Virus record (IMG/VR): IMGVR_UViG_3300034072_000464 | Span: 1 to 44,003 of that record | From: a virus | Direction: 5' to 3' (one strand) | Length of the DNA stretch: 44,003 nucleotides | In this document: piece by piece, positions 12,990 through 20,804 of the stretch | How the letters are laid out: every line of letters starts with the position of its first letter | How positions within the stretch are numbered: the stretch's first letter is position 1 | The notes under the pieces: model-generated | Database searches by the model: none | Told to the model about the DNA's origin: nothing | What the model saw: only the letters and a program-made list of their open reading frames with translations | Program-made: the position numbers and the translations under genes

Positions 12990-14037
12990 TCGCTACGGTC
13001 TCCGGGCGAGGTGGGAATGGCATCAGCCAGTTGCCGTGGTGCAAGTCGCGAAAGCCGAAGCCGTCGATGCTGCCCACGGCGAACGAATCGCCAGCCGAGA
13101 GCATCCGGTCGGCGGTAGCCTTCTCGACCCAGAAGGAGCCGTCAGGCATATCGTCGGGCCAGCGCGGGCCGCCCACGTAGGACGGGCCCCAAGAGTTAAG
13201 GCACAGTAGGCCGGGGCGGTTGCCGTAGCGCACGCCGATGAAGCACATGCAGTGTGCCCACGTGCCCGACGCTTGGCAGAATCCGGCAGCGTCGCGAACA
13301 CTGGTAAATCCGACCATAGAGCAGACAACGACCGGGAAACCAGACTCTATTGCCGCGCTGGCCTCGGTCCACGTGCGGACCAGCGAGACGTACTTGGCCG
13401 GGTGAGCCTTGGCCTCGGCATCCAGCTTTCCCTTGTCACCCTCGCCACCGTTGCCCCAGTTGCCCCAGTCCTTCGCCCGCTTGCTGCTGTAGTTCGTCAG
13501 GTCGTGCCCGCCGACGGGCTCGCGATAGATCACGCCCCAGTCACGCGACCACCTCGCCGCAGCGGCGCCGTAGCTGCCGTCGCTCCACCCGCCACCTCCC
13601 TCGGGCTTGTTGCGGGCCTCGACTCGCGAGCCGCCGTAGATGCTCTCAGTAGCCGGTGCGATGGGCGGCTCGGGCAGCCGGCCGAGATCCCAGTCGACCG
13701 CCTGAGCAATCCAAATCCCATGAGCCCAGCCCCACGAAACGCAGTCGCCGATTCCCTGGCTGCCGACGACAAACGGCTTGCCGTAGCGGGCTTGGTGGGC
13801 ACGGTAGAGCGGCCGATACAAAAACGTGTCGACGCCCTTGGCCTCGCGAATCGCTTCGGCTCCCGCCTGGGCAAAGAGCGGCTCGTCTAGCTCCTGCAGG
13901 AACTGACGAACGCCGTCTGGATTCGGCGTGTAGCCGAAGTTTTCCTTGGGCGCCGGCACCGGCACGTAATAGAGAGCCAGCACAACCGCCGCAAAGACTA
14001 GGATGCCAGCGGCTAGGGCGCGTTCACTTCGTAGCAT
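12979..14037 (-). CDS. membrane-anchored papain-like (C1-type) cysteine peptidase
   Basis: A 352-residue protein. Residues 8-24 form an N-terminal membrane anchor (AAGILVFAAVVLALYYV). The rest has the papain order of catalytic residues: Q94 and C99 (VGSQGIGDCVSWGWAHG, like Q-G-x-C-G-S-C-W), H262 (SGTWAHCMCFIGVRYG) and N281 (CLNSWG, the family's N-S-W-G). A disordered Gly-rich loop lies at about 140-200. Papain-type enzymes hydrolyse peptide bonds. In this block of anchored small proteins it is likely exported and acts on the envelope, perhaps as a lysis or entry factor; host specificity is unknown. The start overlaps the previous gene by 14 nt. Confidence 0.8.
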   Translation of the reverse strand: MLRSERALAAGILVFAAVVLALYYVPVPAPKENFGYTPNPDGVRQFLQELDEPLFAQAGAEAIREAKGVDTFLYRPLYRAHQARYGKPFVVGSQGIGDCVSWGWAHGIWIAQAVDWDLGRLPEPPIAPATESIYGGSRVEARNKPEGGGGWSDGSYGAAAARWSRDWGVIYREPVGGHDLTNYSSKRAKDWGNWGNGGEGDKGKLDAEAKAHPAKYVSLVRTWTEASAAIESGFPVVVCSMVGFTSVRDAAGFCQASGTWAHCMCFIGVRYGNRPGLLCLNSWGPSYVGGPRWPDDMPDGSFWVEKATADRMLSAGDSFAVGSIDGFGFRDLHHGNWLMPFPPRPETVANGP

Positions 14038-14476
14038 CTTCGCAAGCCCTCGCGACGGCTCGGTATGTCGTCACCCACTTCGCCCGCTGGTCCTTGTCGA
14101 CCGGGCCGCCACCGACGCCGATCTGCTCATCGAGGTAGTCGTGAATCGCCTTTCGCACGTGCGGCTGACGGTCGCCGATGCTCACGCCACGCATCCGGCC
14201 CTCGCGGGCGGCGACACGCAGGTCATCCATCTGAATGCCCGTCTTCAGCCGGGGTCCGGGTAGGTTGCCGTCCCACTCAATGACGGCGGCGATCTCGTCG
14301 CACAGGGCGGCCAGGGTCGCGGCGTCATCGGCTGCCGTAGGGCCGACAAAAAGCCCGCGCAGCGAGATGCCGGCCGGCTCGGGCGTAGGTGCCGGGGGGG
14401 GCGTCTTGTCGCCGCTCGCGAGCCACAGAATGCCAGCCAGCAGCACGAAGCCGCCGGCAATGAGAAGCCTACTCAT
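14024..14476 (-). CDS. membrane-anchored hypothetical protein
   Basis: A 150-residue protein starting at ATG 14476 (ATGA overlap). It has an N-terminal hydrophobic anchor (MSRLLIAGGFVLLAGILWLAS), a Pro-rich spacer (PPPAPTPEPAG) and a soluble helical domain (DDAATLAALCDEIAAVIEWDG, ending KAIHDYLDEQIGVGG and RAKWVTTYRAVARACEDA). There is no lipobox cysteine at the anchor's end. It is next to the papain-like peptidase and shares its plan of anchor plus proline spacer. No family is recognised. Confidence 0.65.
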   Translation of the reverse strand: MSRLLIAGGFVLLAGILWLASGDKTPPPAPTPEPAGISLRGLFVGPTAADDAATLAALCDEIAAVIEWDGNLPGPRLKTGIQMDDLRVAAREGRMRGVSIGDRQPHVRKAIHDYLDEQIGVGGGPVDKDQRAKWVTTYRAVARACEDATK

Positions 14477-14730
14477 GGCTTGTCACTCCCGCTGGTCAGA
14501 GCCAGCTGCAGCGTGTCGATGGCTTCCCGCTCTTCCTCGCCCAGTTCGTCGGTGGCCACCAGCCTCTTGCGGACATCTGCCAGAGCCGCCGTCGCCTCGA
14601 GGAAGCCCGGCACGCGAGGCGGCAACGGCTTTACGTCGACAGGCTCAAACGGCATCGGCGCCGGTGCCGGCTTGCCCTTGGGCCAAAACAGAATGGCCGC
14701 CGCAGCGGCGAGGAGACCGGCAATCGTCAT
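14473..14730 (-). CDS. small membrane-anchored hypothetical protein
   Basis: An 85-residue protein starting at ATG 14730 (ATGA overlap both ends). The N-terminal helix MTIAGLLAAAAAILFW is followed by a Lys/Pro-rich spacer and a charged helical tail (FLEATAALADVRKRLVATDELGEEEREAIDTLQLAL). It repeats the anchor-spacer-helix design of the next two genes, suggesting that the three sit together on the same membrane. Confidence 0.6.
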   Translation of the reverse strand: MTIAGLLAAAAAILFWPKGKPAPAPMPFEPVDVKPLPPRVPGFLEATAALADVRKRLVATDELGEEEREAIDTLQLALTSGSDKP

Positions 14731-15098
14731 GTGGAAGCCCTCACGATAGGCAACAGGGACTCAATGGCACCGGCGGTCGCGAGAAGCACCAGCTGCCGCA
14801 CGGTGGGACGCACGATCATCCAGAGCGGCCACGCGATGACGGGAACGACCTTGTCGGCGGTTTCGTCAAAGAGCATCCCGACAGCGTCGACCGCCCACTT
14901 TTTCTTTTGCTCGCCATCCACCGGAATGGTGTCGAGCGTGGCAATGACCAGCCGCAGCAACGCCACGGCAAGCTCCGCGAACTCGCTCACGGTAAGGCCG
15001 TCTTCGGCAGCCTCGCGAGCCGCCACGACAAACGCCTTGACCTGGTCTCCGAGCGTCTTGATGTCTCTTGCAGCCGAGATGGGCTTGGTGGAAATCAT
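14727..15098 (-). CDS. hypothetical protein with a hydrophobic C-terminal segment (holin-like candidate)
   Basis: A 123-residue protein starting at ATG 15098 (ATGA overlap with the previous gene). Residues 10-65 are amphipathic helices (VKAFVVAAREAAEDGLTVSEFAELAVALLRLVIATLDTI). Residues 84-115 hold a hydrophobic stretch (VVPVIAWPLWMIVRPTVRQLVLLATAGAI). It leads the anchored-protein block, where holins are often found, but no holin family is matched. Confidence 0.5.
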   Translation of the reverse strand: MISTKPISAARDIKTLGDQVKAFVVAAREAAEDGLTVSEFAELAVALLRLVIATLDTIPVDGEQKKKWAVDAVGMLFDETADKVVPVIAWPLWMIVRPTVRQLVLLATAGAIESLLPIVRAST

Positions 15099-15589
15099 GC
15101 GTGTACTCCGACGATGTAGATGTCGATGTCGCAGGCGCTTGCGCCGTTGTTCGTGATGGCCAGCACCTTGTCGCTCGCGCCGGTCGCGTAGCCGGCCCCA
15201 GGATAGGCGACGTAGAAGACGCCTTGCGGGCCCACCGTGATGGAGCCGGCCGCCAGAGCCGTCCAGCGGTTGGCCACGCTCACGCCGACCGAGATGGTGC
15301 CGGCGGTCGCCTTGTTGTAGATGGCGAGGATCTTCACCTTGCTGAATGTGTCGGTGGCCGTGCCGCCCATGAGCTGCCGCGACAACGCTCGCAGGTCGAG
15401 GCTCGTTGTGGCCGCGGCGGCAATCGTGATGGTGTCGCGCCAGTAGGCGTCGGCCTGGTCGTTGCCAGTGCCGTCAGTGAGAGCGGTCGAGAGCGCGACG
15501 GTGGTCTTGTCGACGATGGCCGTGAGGTCGAGATCCTCCGACCACGTCGGCGTCATCGTCACGCGGCCGGTGACAGAAAAAACGCTCAT
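15095..15589 (-). CDS. virion structural protein, paralogue of the next gene
   Basis: A 164-residue beta-rich protein starting at ATG 15589. It is clearly related to the protein at 15586-16113: both share ADxxxxDTxTIAAxxxxxxDLxxL followed by a strand ending in NKxTAGxxxxxGV and a closing ITNNxxxxxDIxIYxVG-type strand. This points to a tandem duplication. Thr/Ala/Val-rich, strand-dominated sequence in the tail region suggests a minor tail or fibre-tip subunit. It is tightly coupled to its paralogue (4-nt overlap). Confidence 0.65.
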   Translation of the reverse strand: MSVFSVTGRVTMTPTWSEDLDLTAIVDKTTVALSTALTDGTGNDQADAYWRDTITIAAAATTSLDLRALSRQLMGGTATDTFSKVKILAIYNKATAGTISVGVSVANRWTALAAGSITVGPQGVFYVAYPGAGYATGASDKVLAITNNGASACDIDIYIVGVHA

Positions 15590-16113
15590 AGTCCGCTACC
15601 TCCGACAGCCGTCGAGTTGCCGAAAAGGTAGAGCTCGTAGGTCAGGCTCGATGCGTTGGGATTGCTTATGTAGATGGTCGAGTTGGTATTCGTAACGACC
15701 CACGAATCGGTCGTGTTGGCGGATACGAACTCGCAGCCCGGCCCCACCTCGGCGGCGTAGACGCTCGTTGGCCGGCCGGGGTCGACGCCAAACAGCAGCC
15801 GCTTGCCGGCTGCGGTTTCCTTGTTGACCACTCGCACCAGGTTGAGCTGCCGAAACGCAAACGGCACATCGACGCCGAGGGTGCTCTGCGTCAGGTTGAG
15901 CAGGTCAATCTCCTCGACCGTGTTGGCGGCGATGGTCCGCGTGTCAGTAAAGACCAGGTCGGCCTGCCCGCTCGAGTTGCCGTCTGCAATCGTGTAGGTG
16001 CCCGATTGCGTTTTCTTGTTGGAGACGGTGCCCAGCTGCTGCGTGTCGGTGCGGTTCCACGTCAAGGTGGTGCGCAGCGTTCCCGACACGACATCCGTCA
16101 CGGTCTCTGCCAT
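15586..16113 (-). CDS. virion structural protein, paralogue of the previous gene
   Basis: A 175-residue beta-rich protein starting at ATG 16113. The matching core ADLVFTDTRTIAANTVEEID, then FRQLNLVRVVNKETAAGKRLLFGVD, aligns with its downstream neighbour. The end, STIYISNPNASSLTYELYLFGNST, matches the neighbour's DIDIYIVG end. The Asn/Thr/Ser-rich, strand-forming sequence is typical of exposed phage tail proteins. The 25-nt gap before it holds a 6-bp hairpin (CCTACG/CGTAGG). Confidence 0.65.
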   Translation of the reverse strand: MAETVTDVVSGTLRTTLTWNRTDTQQLGTVSNKKTQSGTYTIADGNSSGQADLVFTDTRTIAANTVEEIDLLNLTQSTLGVDVPFAFRQLNLVRVVNKETAAGKRLLFGVDPGRPTSVYAAEVGPGCEFVSANTTDSWVVTNTNSTIYISNPNASSLTYELYLFGNSTAVGGSGL

Positions 16114-16138
16114 GCCAGCAACCTACGCCTGCCGTAGG

Positions 16139-16735
16139 CTAGGTGGCAGGGCGTGTGGATTCGCGGCGCAGCACTTCGGCGATGATGGCATAGGCAGCCA
16201 AATCCTTAAGCGTGTCTTCGACGCCGTCGAACTCGACCCGCCCGTTGTGGCAGTAGCTCCGCAGCCGCGTCATCTTGTCGGCCATGCGGATCAGGCACGC
16301 CTTCCAGGGCTCGATACCGACCACGTCGGCGCCGTCCCTAATGTTCTTCAGGGCGTCGCTGTCGGCGCCGTAGTCCTGCGTTTTGGCCAAGTGCAGCTGC
16401 CGGATTTCCTCAATGACTTCCATGAACGCCAGCGAGCCGGGCCGCAGCTGGTCGGGCTTTGCCGCCAAGAGCCCGTCGCCCTTGAGCCGCGGCGTCGTCT
16501 TCTCCTGCCGCAGTTCCCGGTCGCCTCGCAGAATCCAATCGCTCGGGATGCTCTCGGTGGTTGTCGTTTCGACAGGTCCGCAATCAATCGTGTCGAGTTG
16601 GCTCATCAGCTCTTGCCTTTCTTTCAGGAGTCGAATCACATCTGCCGCCAGCCCGCCCTCCGAGCCGGTCCATTGTCCCTGGAAGCGTCGTGCCCGCCGC
16701 TCAACGTCGGCGAGGTAGTCGGCTGGGAGCGTCAT
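16139..16735 (-). CDS. Nmad1/DUF1599-like (MazG-type) protein
   Basis: A 198-residue protein starting at ATG 16735 (ATGA overlap). Residues 100-195 (FMEVIEEIRQLHLAKTQDYG, then ADSDALKNIRDG, IRMADKMTRLRSY, and FDGVEDTLKDLAAYAIIAEVL) match the all-helical DUF1599 pattern: K-x-x-D-Y-G, R-x-x-D-K-x-x-R, and E-D-T-L-x-D-x-x-x-Y-A. This group is related to MazG/dUTPase-type nucleotide pyrophosphatases and has been linked by genome context to nucleotide modification. The N-terminal 95 residues are helical and poorly conserved. A nucleotide-pool role fits; the exact substrate is unknown. Confidence 0.7.
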   Translation of the reverse strand: MTLPADYLADVERRARRFQGQWTGSEGGLAADVIRLLKERQELMSQLDTIDCGPVETTTTESIPSDWILRGDRELRQEKTTPRLKGDGLLAAKPDQLRPGSLAFMEVIEEIRQLHLAKTQDYGADSDALKNIRDGADVVGIEPWKACLIRMADKMTRLRSYCHNGRVEFDGVEDTLKDLAAYAIIAEVLRRESTRPAT

Positions 16736-17730
16736 GACGAGCGGATCTCCCCGCCGCTGCCGATGCGGAAGTTCTCCACGTCAAACGCGCCAGACTTGTC
16801 GACATGCACAGCAGCGAAGCCGTGGTTGTATTTGGCAAACCGCGAGTAGTCAGGGTTGAGGTCGGCCAGGCACCCGACGCTCCACGTGAAGATTTCCCGG
16901 CCGAACATGTCGGGCTCGCAGTGCCCGCTGCTGCGGTGGGAATGTCCCACTAGGACCGTGTGCAGCGTCCGCATGAATGCACCACGGGCGGGATTTACCG
17001 GAGCCGAAATGCCGTTCTTCAGTTCGTGCCCGTGTAGCACCGGCAGCTTGCCGATCATTACGGGCCGGTGCTCGCCGACGTACTCAACCTCATACTCGTC
17101 GAGCTTCAGCATCTTGGGCAGCGAAATCGACGGCTCGTCGACGAGCTCAGGAGCGTGCTGGAAAAGCCAGTGGTCGTACCTCTCTTCGTGGTTTCCCTGT
17201 TTCAGCAAAATCGGGATGTCTGGAAACTGCTTGCGTATTTGCTCAATCATCTGCCGGCAGTCCGCCATCTCTTGGCCGAAGTCTCGCTTGCGCGGGTCTT
17301 TAATCCATCGAGAGATTGAGTAGAAGTCGCAGAGATCGCCGTTGATAACGAGGCACGAAATGCCGAGCGACTTCAGGTGGTTGATTGCAGAGAGCACCGC
17401 CTTTTCTGAGTGATACGGCACGTGCAGGTCGCTGATGATTCCCACGGTGCCCGTCACGTCGAGATGCACCGGCAGGAATGGCGTGGCCTTGCTCTTCGGC
17501 ATCTCAAACATCTGCCCTGGCTTGCGGGCGGCACGCTTGACCGAGGCGAGGTGGTGCCGTTGCTTGCCGCACACGCCAAAGAAGGTGCGGATGCGAGAGC
17601 GAGCCGATTCGAGCGTGATGGCGCCGTTGCTGTCGGCCACGAGGCGACGGGCAAGCGTTCGGGCGGGCGCGTCTGGGAATCGCTTGCACAAGTCTTTCGC
17701 CATCTTAGTGATCGGGTCGGCCGGCATCAT
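16732..17730 (-). CDS. calcineurin-like metallophosphoesterase
   Basis: A 332-residue protein with all five metal-binding motifs of the family: D101-L-H103 (IISDLHVPYHSEK), GD132 (VINGDLCDF), N180-H-E (LKQGNHEERYD), H233-G-H235 (LPVLHGHELKNG) and G-H263-S-H265-R (VLVGHSHRSSG). Residues 1-80 form an added basic helical region, probably for nucleic-acid binding (ARTLARRLVADSNGAITLESARSRIR). Family members cleave phosphate esters in DNA, RNA or small molecules with two metals. The ATG at 17730 shares bases with the HExxH gene. Its place at the end of the tail genes suggests a late or packaging-time DNA or nucleotide enzyme. Confidence 0.9.
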   Translation of the reverse strand: MMPADPITKMAKDLCKRFPDAPARTLARRLVADSNGAITLESARSRIRTFFGVCGKQRHHLASVKRAARKPGQMFEMPKSKATPFLPVHLDVTGTVGIISDLHVPYHSEKAVLSAINHLKSLGISCLVINGDLCDFYSISRWIKDPRKRDFGQEMADCRQMIEQIRKQFPDIPILLKQGNHEERYDHWLFQHAPELVDEPSISLPKMLKLDEYEVEYVGEHRPVMIGKLPVLHGHELKNGISAPVNPARGAFMRTLHTVLVGHSHRSSGHCEPDMFGREIFTWSVGCLADLNPDYSRFAKYNHGFAAVHVDKSGAFDVENFRIGSGGEIRSS

Positions 17731-17996
17731 TCCTCCGTGTTGAGCAGATTCCAGTTTGCGAGAGCCGACGCCACCGCCTGCCCGATGTCGCTTACTGCCG
17801 TCTCGTCAAGATCCCAGACACGTGCGTGGACGATCTCATGCACCAAGACCTCGACCAGCTCCTGCCCGACAAGCGACTCGCAGACGCGGATGGTCTTTGT
17901 CTCGATGTTGCAATCGCCACGCCGGTCACGAAGCCGCTGCTGCAAGAGCTTCCATCGCCTGTCGCCGATGTAGAGCGTTCGCCGTCGCCGCTTCAC
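17727..17996 (-). CDS. small HExxH metallopeptidase-like protein
   Basis: An 89-residue protein. The start is GTG 17996, placed by the GTGA overlap with the glycosyltransferase stop; the longer reading from 18338 is a shadow. A basic start (MKRRRRTLYIGDRRWKLLQQRL) leads to a zincin helix, LVEVLVHEIVHARVWDLDE, with HEIVH at 53-57. The remainder is a short helix (VSDIGQAVASALANWNLL). Small phage proteins of this SprT/zincin type are common next to structural genes; some are only putative peptidases. The third metal ligand is not certain. Confidence 0.75.
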   Translation of the reverse strand: MKRRRRTLYIGDRRWKLLQQRLRDRRGDCNIETKTIRVCESLVGQELVEVLVHEIVHARVWDLDETAVSDIGQAVASALANWNLLNTEE

Positions 17997-18940
17997 GCCG
18001 TGGCCTCCGGTGCCACATTCGGTTCTACTTGCGGCGTCAACTTTTGCGATGCCACTTCCGCCCGGAGTTTCGCCATCTTCCGGCGCAGGTCGGCGGCAGC
18101 ATCCGGGGCGAAGCGGCGATTGATGATACCGGGCAGCACCTCGCCGCGCGCGATGGCGTGTTTGCCGGCGGTCGCGTGCTGAAAGACGAGCTCGCCCTTG
18201 CTGTCGTGCTGACAGATGGCCGGCTCGCGGAACACAGGATTGCGGGGCGGCATGTGATACCGCTGGCCGACCAAGTGCCATGCCAAGAGAAACGTATCCT
18301 TGTCGCCGTACACCCACTTGTAGACGTAGTCTGACCACTCATTGAGCAGGCACGTCACGTCAAGGGCTGCCAAGCTGCGGCGTCTGTTGATGACGATCTG
18401 GCCGCTCTCAAAAGGCCGTGCTGCCTTGTCTTGCTCAAGTCCGACGTTTCGCCACGCGGCCACGGGCACCCACTGGCCACGGCTGCGGGGCGGGGCGAGG
18501 TCTGGCCAGAACATCGCACCGTGCCTCTCGTAGCCGGGGTCGGCGAATAGGTAGCTCGGGTCTTTGACCGGCACGTTGTCTGCGTCGAGCAGCATCGCCT
18601 CGGCCATGTCGCAGTGCCGCAGGGCGAACGGCTTTAGCTGCCAGCCGCCAGCGGGGGCGGCTACGCCTAGATTGCTGGCCACGATGCCAGCGTCGATGAC
18701 CTCGCAGCCCTCGCCCTCGAAGAGCCGCCGCCACGTGATGTCTGCCTCTCGCGGCAGGTGCCAGATCTGGATGGGCAGCCTGCAGCCCAGTTGCCGCAGG
18801 GCGTGGACGAGGTGCCACGCAAGGCGGTCGTACAGGTCTCCGCCAGCCGGGATGACGATCCCGCGAACGTGGCGAACGGGTGGCAGGAGAAAAGGCGGCG
18901 AGTCGAGGGCAGCCGCAAGGGCCTGGCGGAAGGCGTCCAT
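17993..18940 (-). CDS. glycosyltransferase (mannosyltransferase-like, DxD)
   Basis: A 315-residue protein resembling MNN1/GT71-type and related eukaryote-like transferases. RGIVIPAGGDLYDRLAWHLVHALRQLG starts the Rossmann core. KPFALRHCDMAEAMLLDADNVPVKDPSYLF contains the sugar-nucleotide-binding D119-x-D121. MFWPDL and SGQIVINRRRSLAALDVTCLLNEWSDYVYKWVYGDKDTFLLAW are typical acceptor-side motifs. It would move a sugar from a nucleotide donor to a glycan or protein. The start is ATG 18940, 32 nt downstream of the shared 18-bp motif; no clear Shine-Dalgarno sequence. It is one of two glycosyltransferases in this genome. Confidence 0.82.
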   Translation of the reverse strand: MDAFRQALAAALDSPPFLLPPVRHVRGIVIPAGGDLYDRLAWHLVHALRQLGCRLPIQIWHLPREADITWRRLFEGEGCEVIDAGIVASNLGVAAPAGGWQLKPFALRHCDMAEAMLLDADNVPVKDPSYLFADPGYERHGAMFWPDLAPPRSRGQWVPVAAWRNVGLEQDKAARPFESGQIVINRRRSLAALDVTCLLNEWSDYVYKWVYGDKDTFLLAWHLVGQRYHMPPRNPVFREPAICQHDSKGELVFQHATAGKHAIARGEVLPGIINRRFAPDAAADLRRKMAKLRAEVASQKLTPQVEPNVAPEATA

Positions 18941-18971
18941 AGCCGGGATTTTCGGCTAGGGTGCAGCGGGG

Positions 18972-18989
18972 CCGGAGGGGGTGGGGTTA
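18972..18989 (-). promoter_or_regulatory. shared late-gene motif, copy 3 (imperfect)
   Basis: On the minus strand this reads TAACCCCACCCCCTCCGG and differs from the 18-bp motif at 24825-24842 and 37835-37852 at three positions. It lies in the 62-nt gap before the glycosyltransferase start, followed by a small hairpin (AGCCG/CGGCT). It occupies the same place relative to the next start as copy 1. Confidence 0.45.
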
Positions 18990-19002
18990 GTCAAACGGTA
19001 GA

Positions 19003-19914
19003 TCAAGTGAAAATATTCTTATCTGTCGAATCCTCTAAGTCCTTCCAGCTTTGTCGCACGACTTCAAATCCTATTAGCTCCCACACGCCTCCAATAAGAG
19101 CGCAATAAACCCACCGCTCTTGGCCGGCGTCTAGGGTTGCCAAAAAGTTATAGGCTTCAAACTGTCGTTGGTAAACAGTCACTTCGTCGTTGACGCCGTA
19201 GCGTGTTTCCCCATCATCAGTCTCCGGAATCTCGACAAATGGCTGTGCCTCTTCTATTGTCTTCTTGGATCCATTAGCCCATCCGCCTCGCACAATGCCG
19301 CGACGTATGCCTTGCTGATCGCCTAGTCTTATGATTGCCCAAGTTAAAGCATTATCGTTCTCGGTGGTTAGATCCGCCTCGTCAATGTGAACTGCCAGGC
19401 CGCCACTTGGGTAGTGCGAATGCTGAAGCCACTTTGTATTCAGGTCTGGCCGCACAAATCTTGGGAATGTTGACGGTGACGATTGCAGGTACTTGGTTCG
19501 CACCTTGCTTTTTACGATGCCAGATACGGCAACTTTTCCAATTGCTCCATCAGCAATTGGCTCGACAGCTACACCCCACGCATACGAGCCACCGGATTGT
19601 ACGCTGTTTGCGCCGCTAAGCACGGGAACGTCGTCAAATGCTTCAGTTCCCTTAAATCCATACGACTGATTCCAGATTCCGACCAAATGCACTGGTTGCC
19701 AACGTTCAATGTCAGGCGTGTTCAATGACACGCTTTCATTCCGAACGTAAACCCACGTATACGGTCGCGCAATAGCGTCAAGGTTGCCAGCCTGCACTCC
19801 CGGCCGCCTCCCCTGCACAACATCGGCCGCATCACACAAGTCGTTCCACCGGCGCGCCGATATCGCCGTGCTCAGCCGCTGGCCTTTCTCGATGCGTCCG
19901 TCGGGCTTCGCCAT
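19003..19914 (-). CDS. structural protein (tail/fibre type), unknown family
   Basis: A 303-residue protein, more AT-rich than its neighbours. The first residues (MAKPDGRIEKGQRLSTAISARRWNDLCDAADVVQGR) look like the N-terminus of a virion fibre-associated protein; strand-rich, aromatic-containing segments follow (RPYTWVYVRNESVSL; GGSYAWGVAVEPIADGAIGKVAVSG; YGVNDEVTVYQRQFEAYNFLATLDAG). No enzyme motif is seen. Its position just after tail genes suggests a baseplate or distal-tail component. The lower GC is a sign of a distinct origin. Confidence 0.65.
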   Translation of the reverse strand: MAKPDGRIEKGQRLSTAISARRWNDLCDAADVVQGRRPGVQAGNLDAIARPYTWVYVRNESVSLNTPDIERWQPVHLVGIWNQSYGFKGTEAFDDVPVLSGANSVQSGGSYAWGVAVEPIADGAIGKVAVSGIVKSKVRTKYLQSSPSTFPRFVRPDLNTKWLQHSHYPSGGLAVHIDEADLTTENDNALTWAIIRLGDQQGIRRGIVRGGWANGSKKTIEEAQPFVEIPETDDGETRYGVNDEVTVYQRQFEAYNFLATLDAGQERWVYCALIGGVWELIGFEVVRQSWKDLEDSTDKNIFT

Positions 19915-19916
19915 GA

Positions 19917-20804
19917 CTAGCTCCCGATGCCGAGTCCCGCGAAGTTTTCCTCGCGGTAGACCTGGTTGACGTAGGCGTACTTGGGTCGCTTCAGTAAATC
20001 AGACCCGTCAACCGCCGCCTCGTAGCGAATCCAAAGGTATTCGTGGCCCTTCTTCACGATGCCGCTGATTGAGCCAACGTTGATTGCCGCAGCCGTGGCC
20101 GGTCCGCTCACGCCCGTTGGGAGCCCACGATTCGGGCTGGCGATGAACTTGTAGGACAGCGACCACGGGCCGTCGCCCTTCTCCGAGTCCCACTCTTGGT
20201 TTCCGCTGCACCCTGCGAAGAGCACCTCGCCCGGCTGGAAGCTGCGGAAGGCGGCATTGTTTACCGTGCCCGTGAGCGCCGCCACGCCCTTGATGTAGGC
20301 GGCCGTGACATACGTGCTCGGCACGTCATACGTCTCGGTCCATTGCAGAGCCGGAACGATGACATCGACGCCGGCCACGCTGTCACCGTCGACGCCGATG
20401 GCCTTGTTTTGATTCGGCGCCGTCCCGGTCGCGGCGTAGCTTTCCTCGTACTCGGCCTGCGTGATGTGCTGCGAGCCGCCGCCGGTGTCGAATGACCGCG
20501 TCCGCCGCAGCGGCGCCTCTTGCTCCTCGTTGTCGGCGCCCGTCTTGGTATAGGTCGCCGTGACTTGGAAGCATTCATCGCCGATGTACTCCACCGAGTA
20601 CTGCTCGACCATGAAGGTGTAGTCGCCAATCGTGTAGAAGCGATTGGTGGAGAAAAACGTGTTGGCGTAGGCATGCACCTCGGTGTCGACGCTGGTGCCA
20701 AACGCGAGGTAGGTGACCGTGACGGTCGAGTCGGCTCGCTTTCCCTTGCGATGCAGGGTCGCGGAGCGGCTTTCAGAGGTTTCAATGAATTGGGCGACTG
20801 GCAT
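19917..20804 (-). CDS. tail/baseplate-type structural protein
   Basis: A 295-residue protein starting at ATG 20804, which overlaps the stop of the tape-measure gene (TAATG). It is strand-dominated: VTVTYLAFGTSVDTEVHAYANTFF; YTIGDYTFMVEQYSVEYIG; TATYTKTGADNEEQEAPLRRTRSF. A central stretch reads IVPALQWTETYDVPSTYVTAAYIKGVAALTG, and the end is YLWIRYEAAVDGSDLLKRPKYAYVNQVYREENF. This is typical of distal tail or baseplate hub proteins, and its place straight after the tape measure fits that. I do not recognise a named family. Confidence 0.7.
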   Translation of the reverse strand: MPVAQFIETSESRSATLHRKGKRADSTVTVTYLAFGTSVDTEVHAYANTFFSTNRFYTIGDYTFMVEQYSVEYIGDECFQVTATYTKTGADNEEQEAPLRRTRSFDTGGGSQHITQAEYEESYAATGTAPNQNKAIGVDGDSVAGVDVIVPALQWTETYDVPSTYVTAAYIKGVAALTGTVNNAAFRSFQPGEVLFAGCSGNQEWDSEKGDGPWSLSYKFIASPNRGLPTGVSGPATAAAINVGSISGIVKKGHEYLWIRYEAAVDGSDLLKRPKYAYVNQVYREENFAGLGIGS

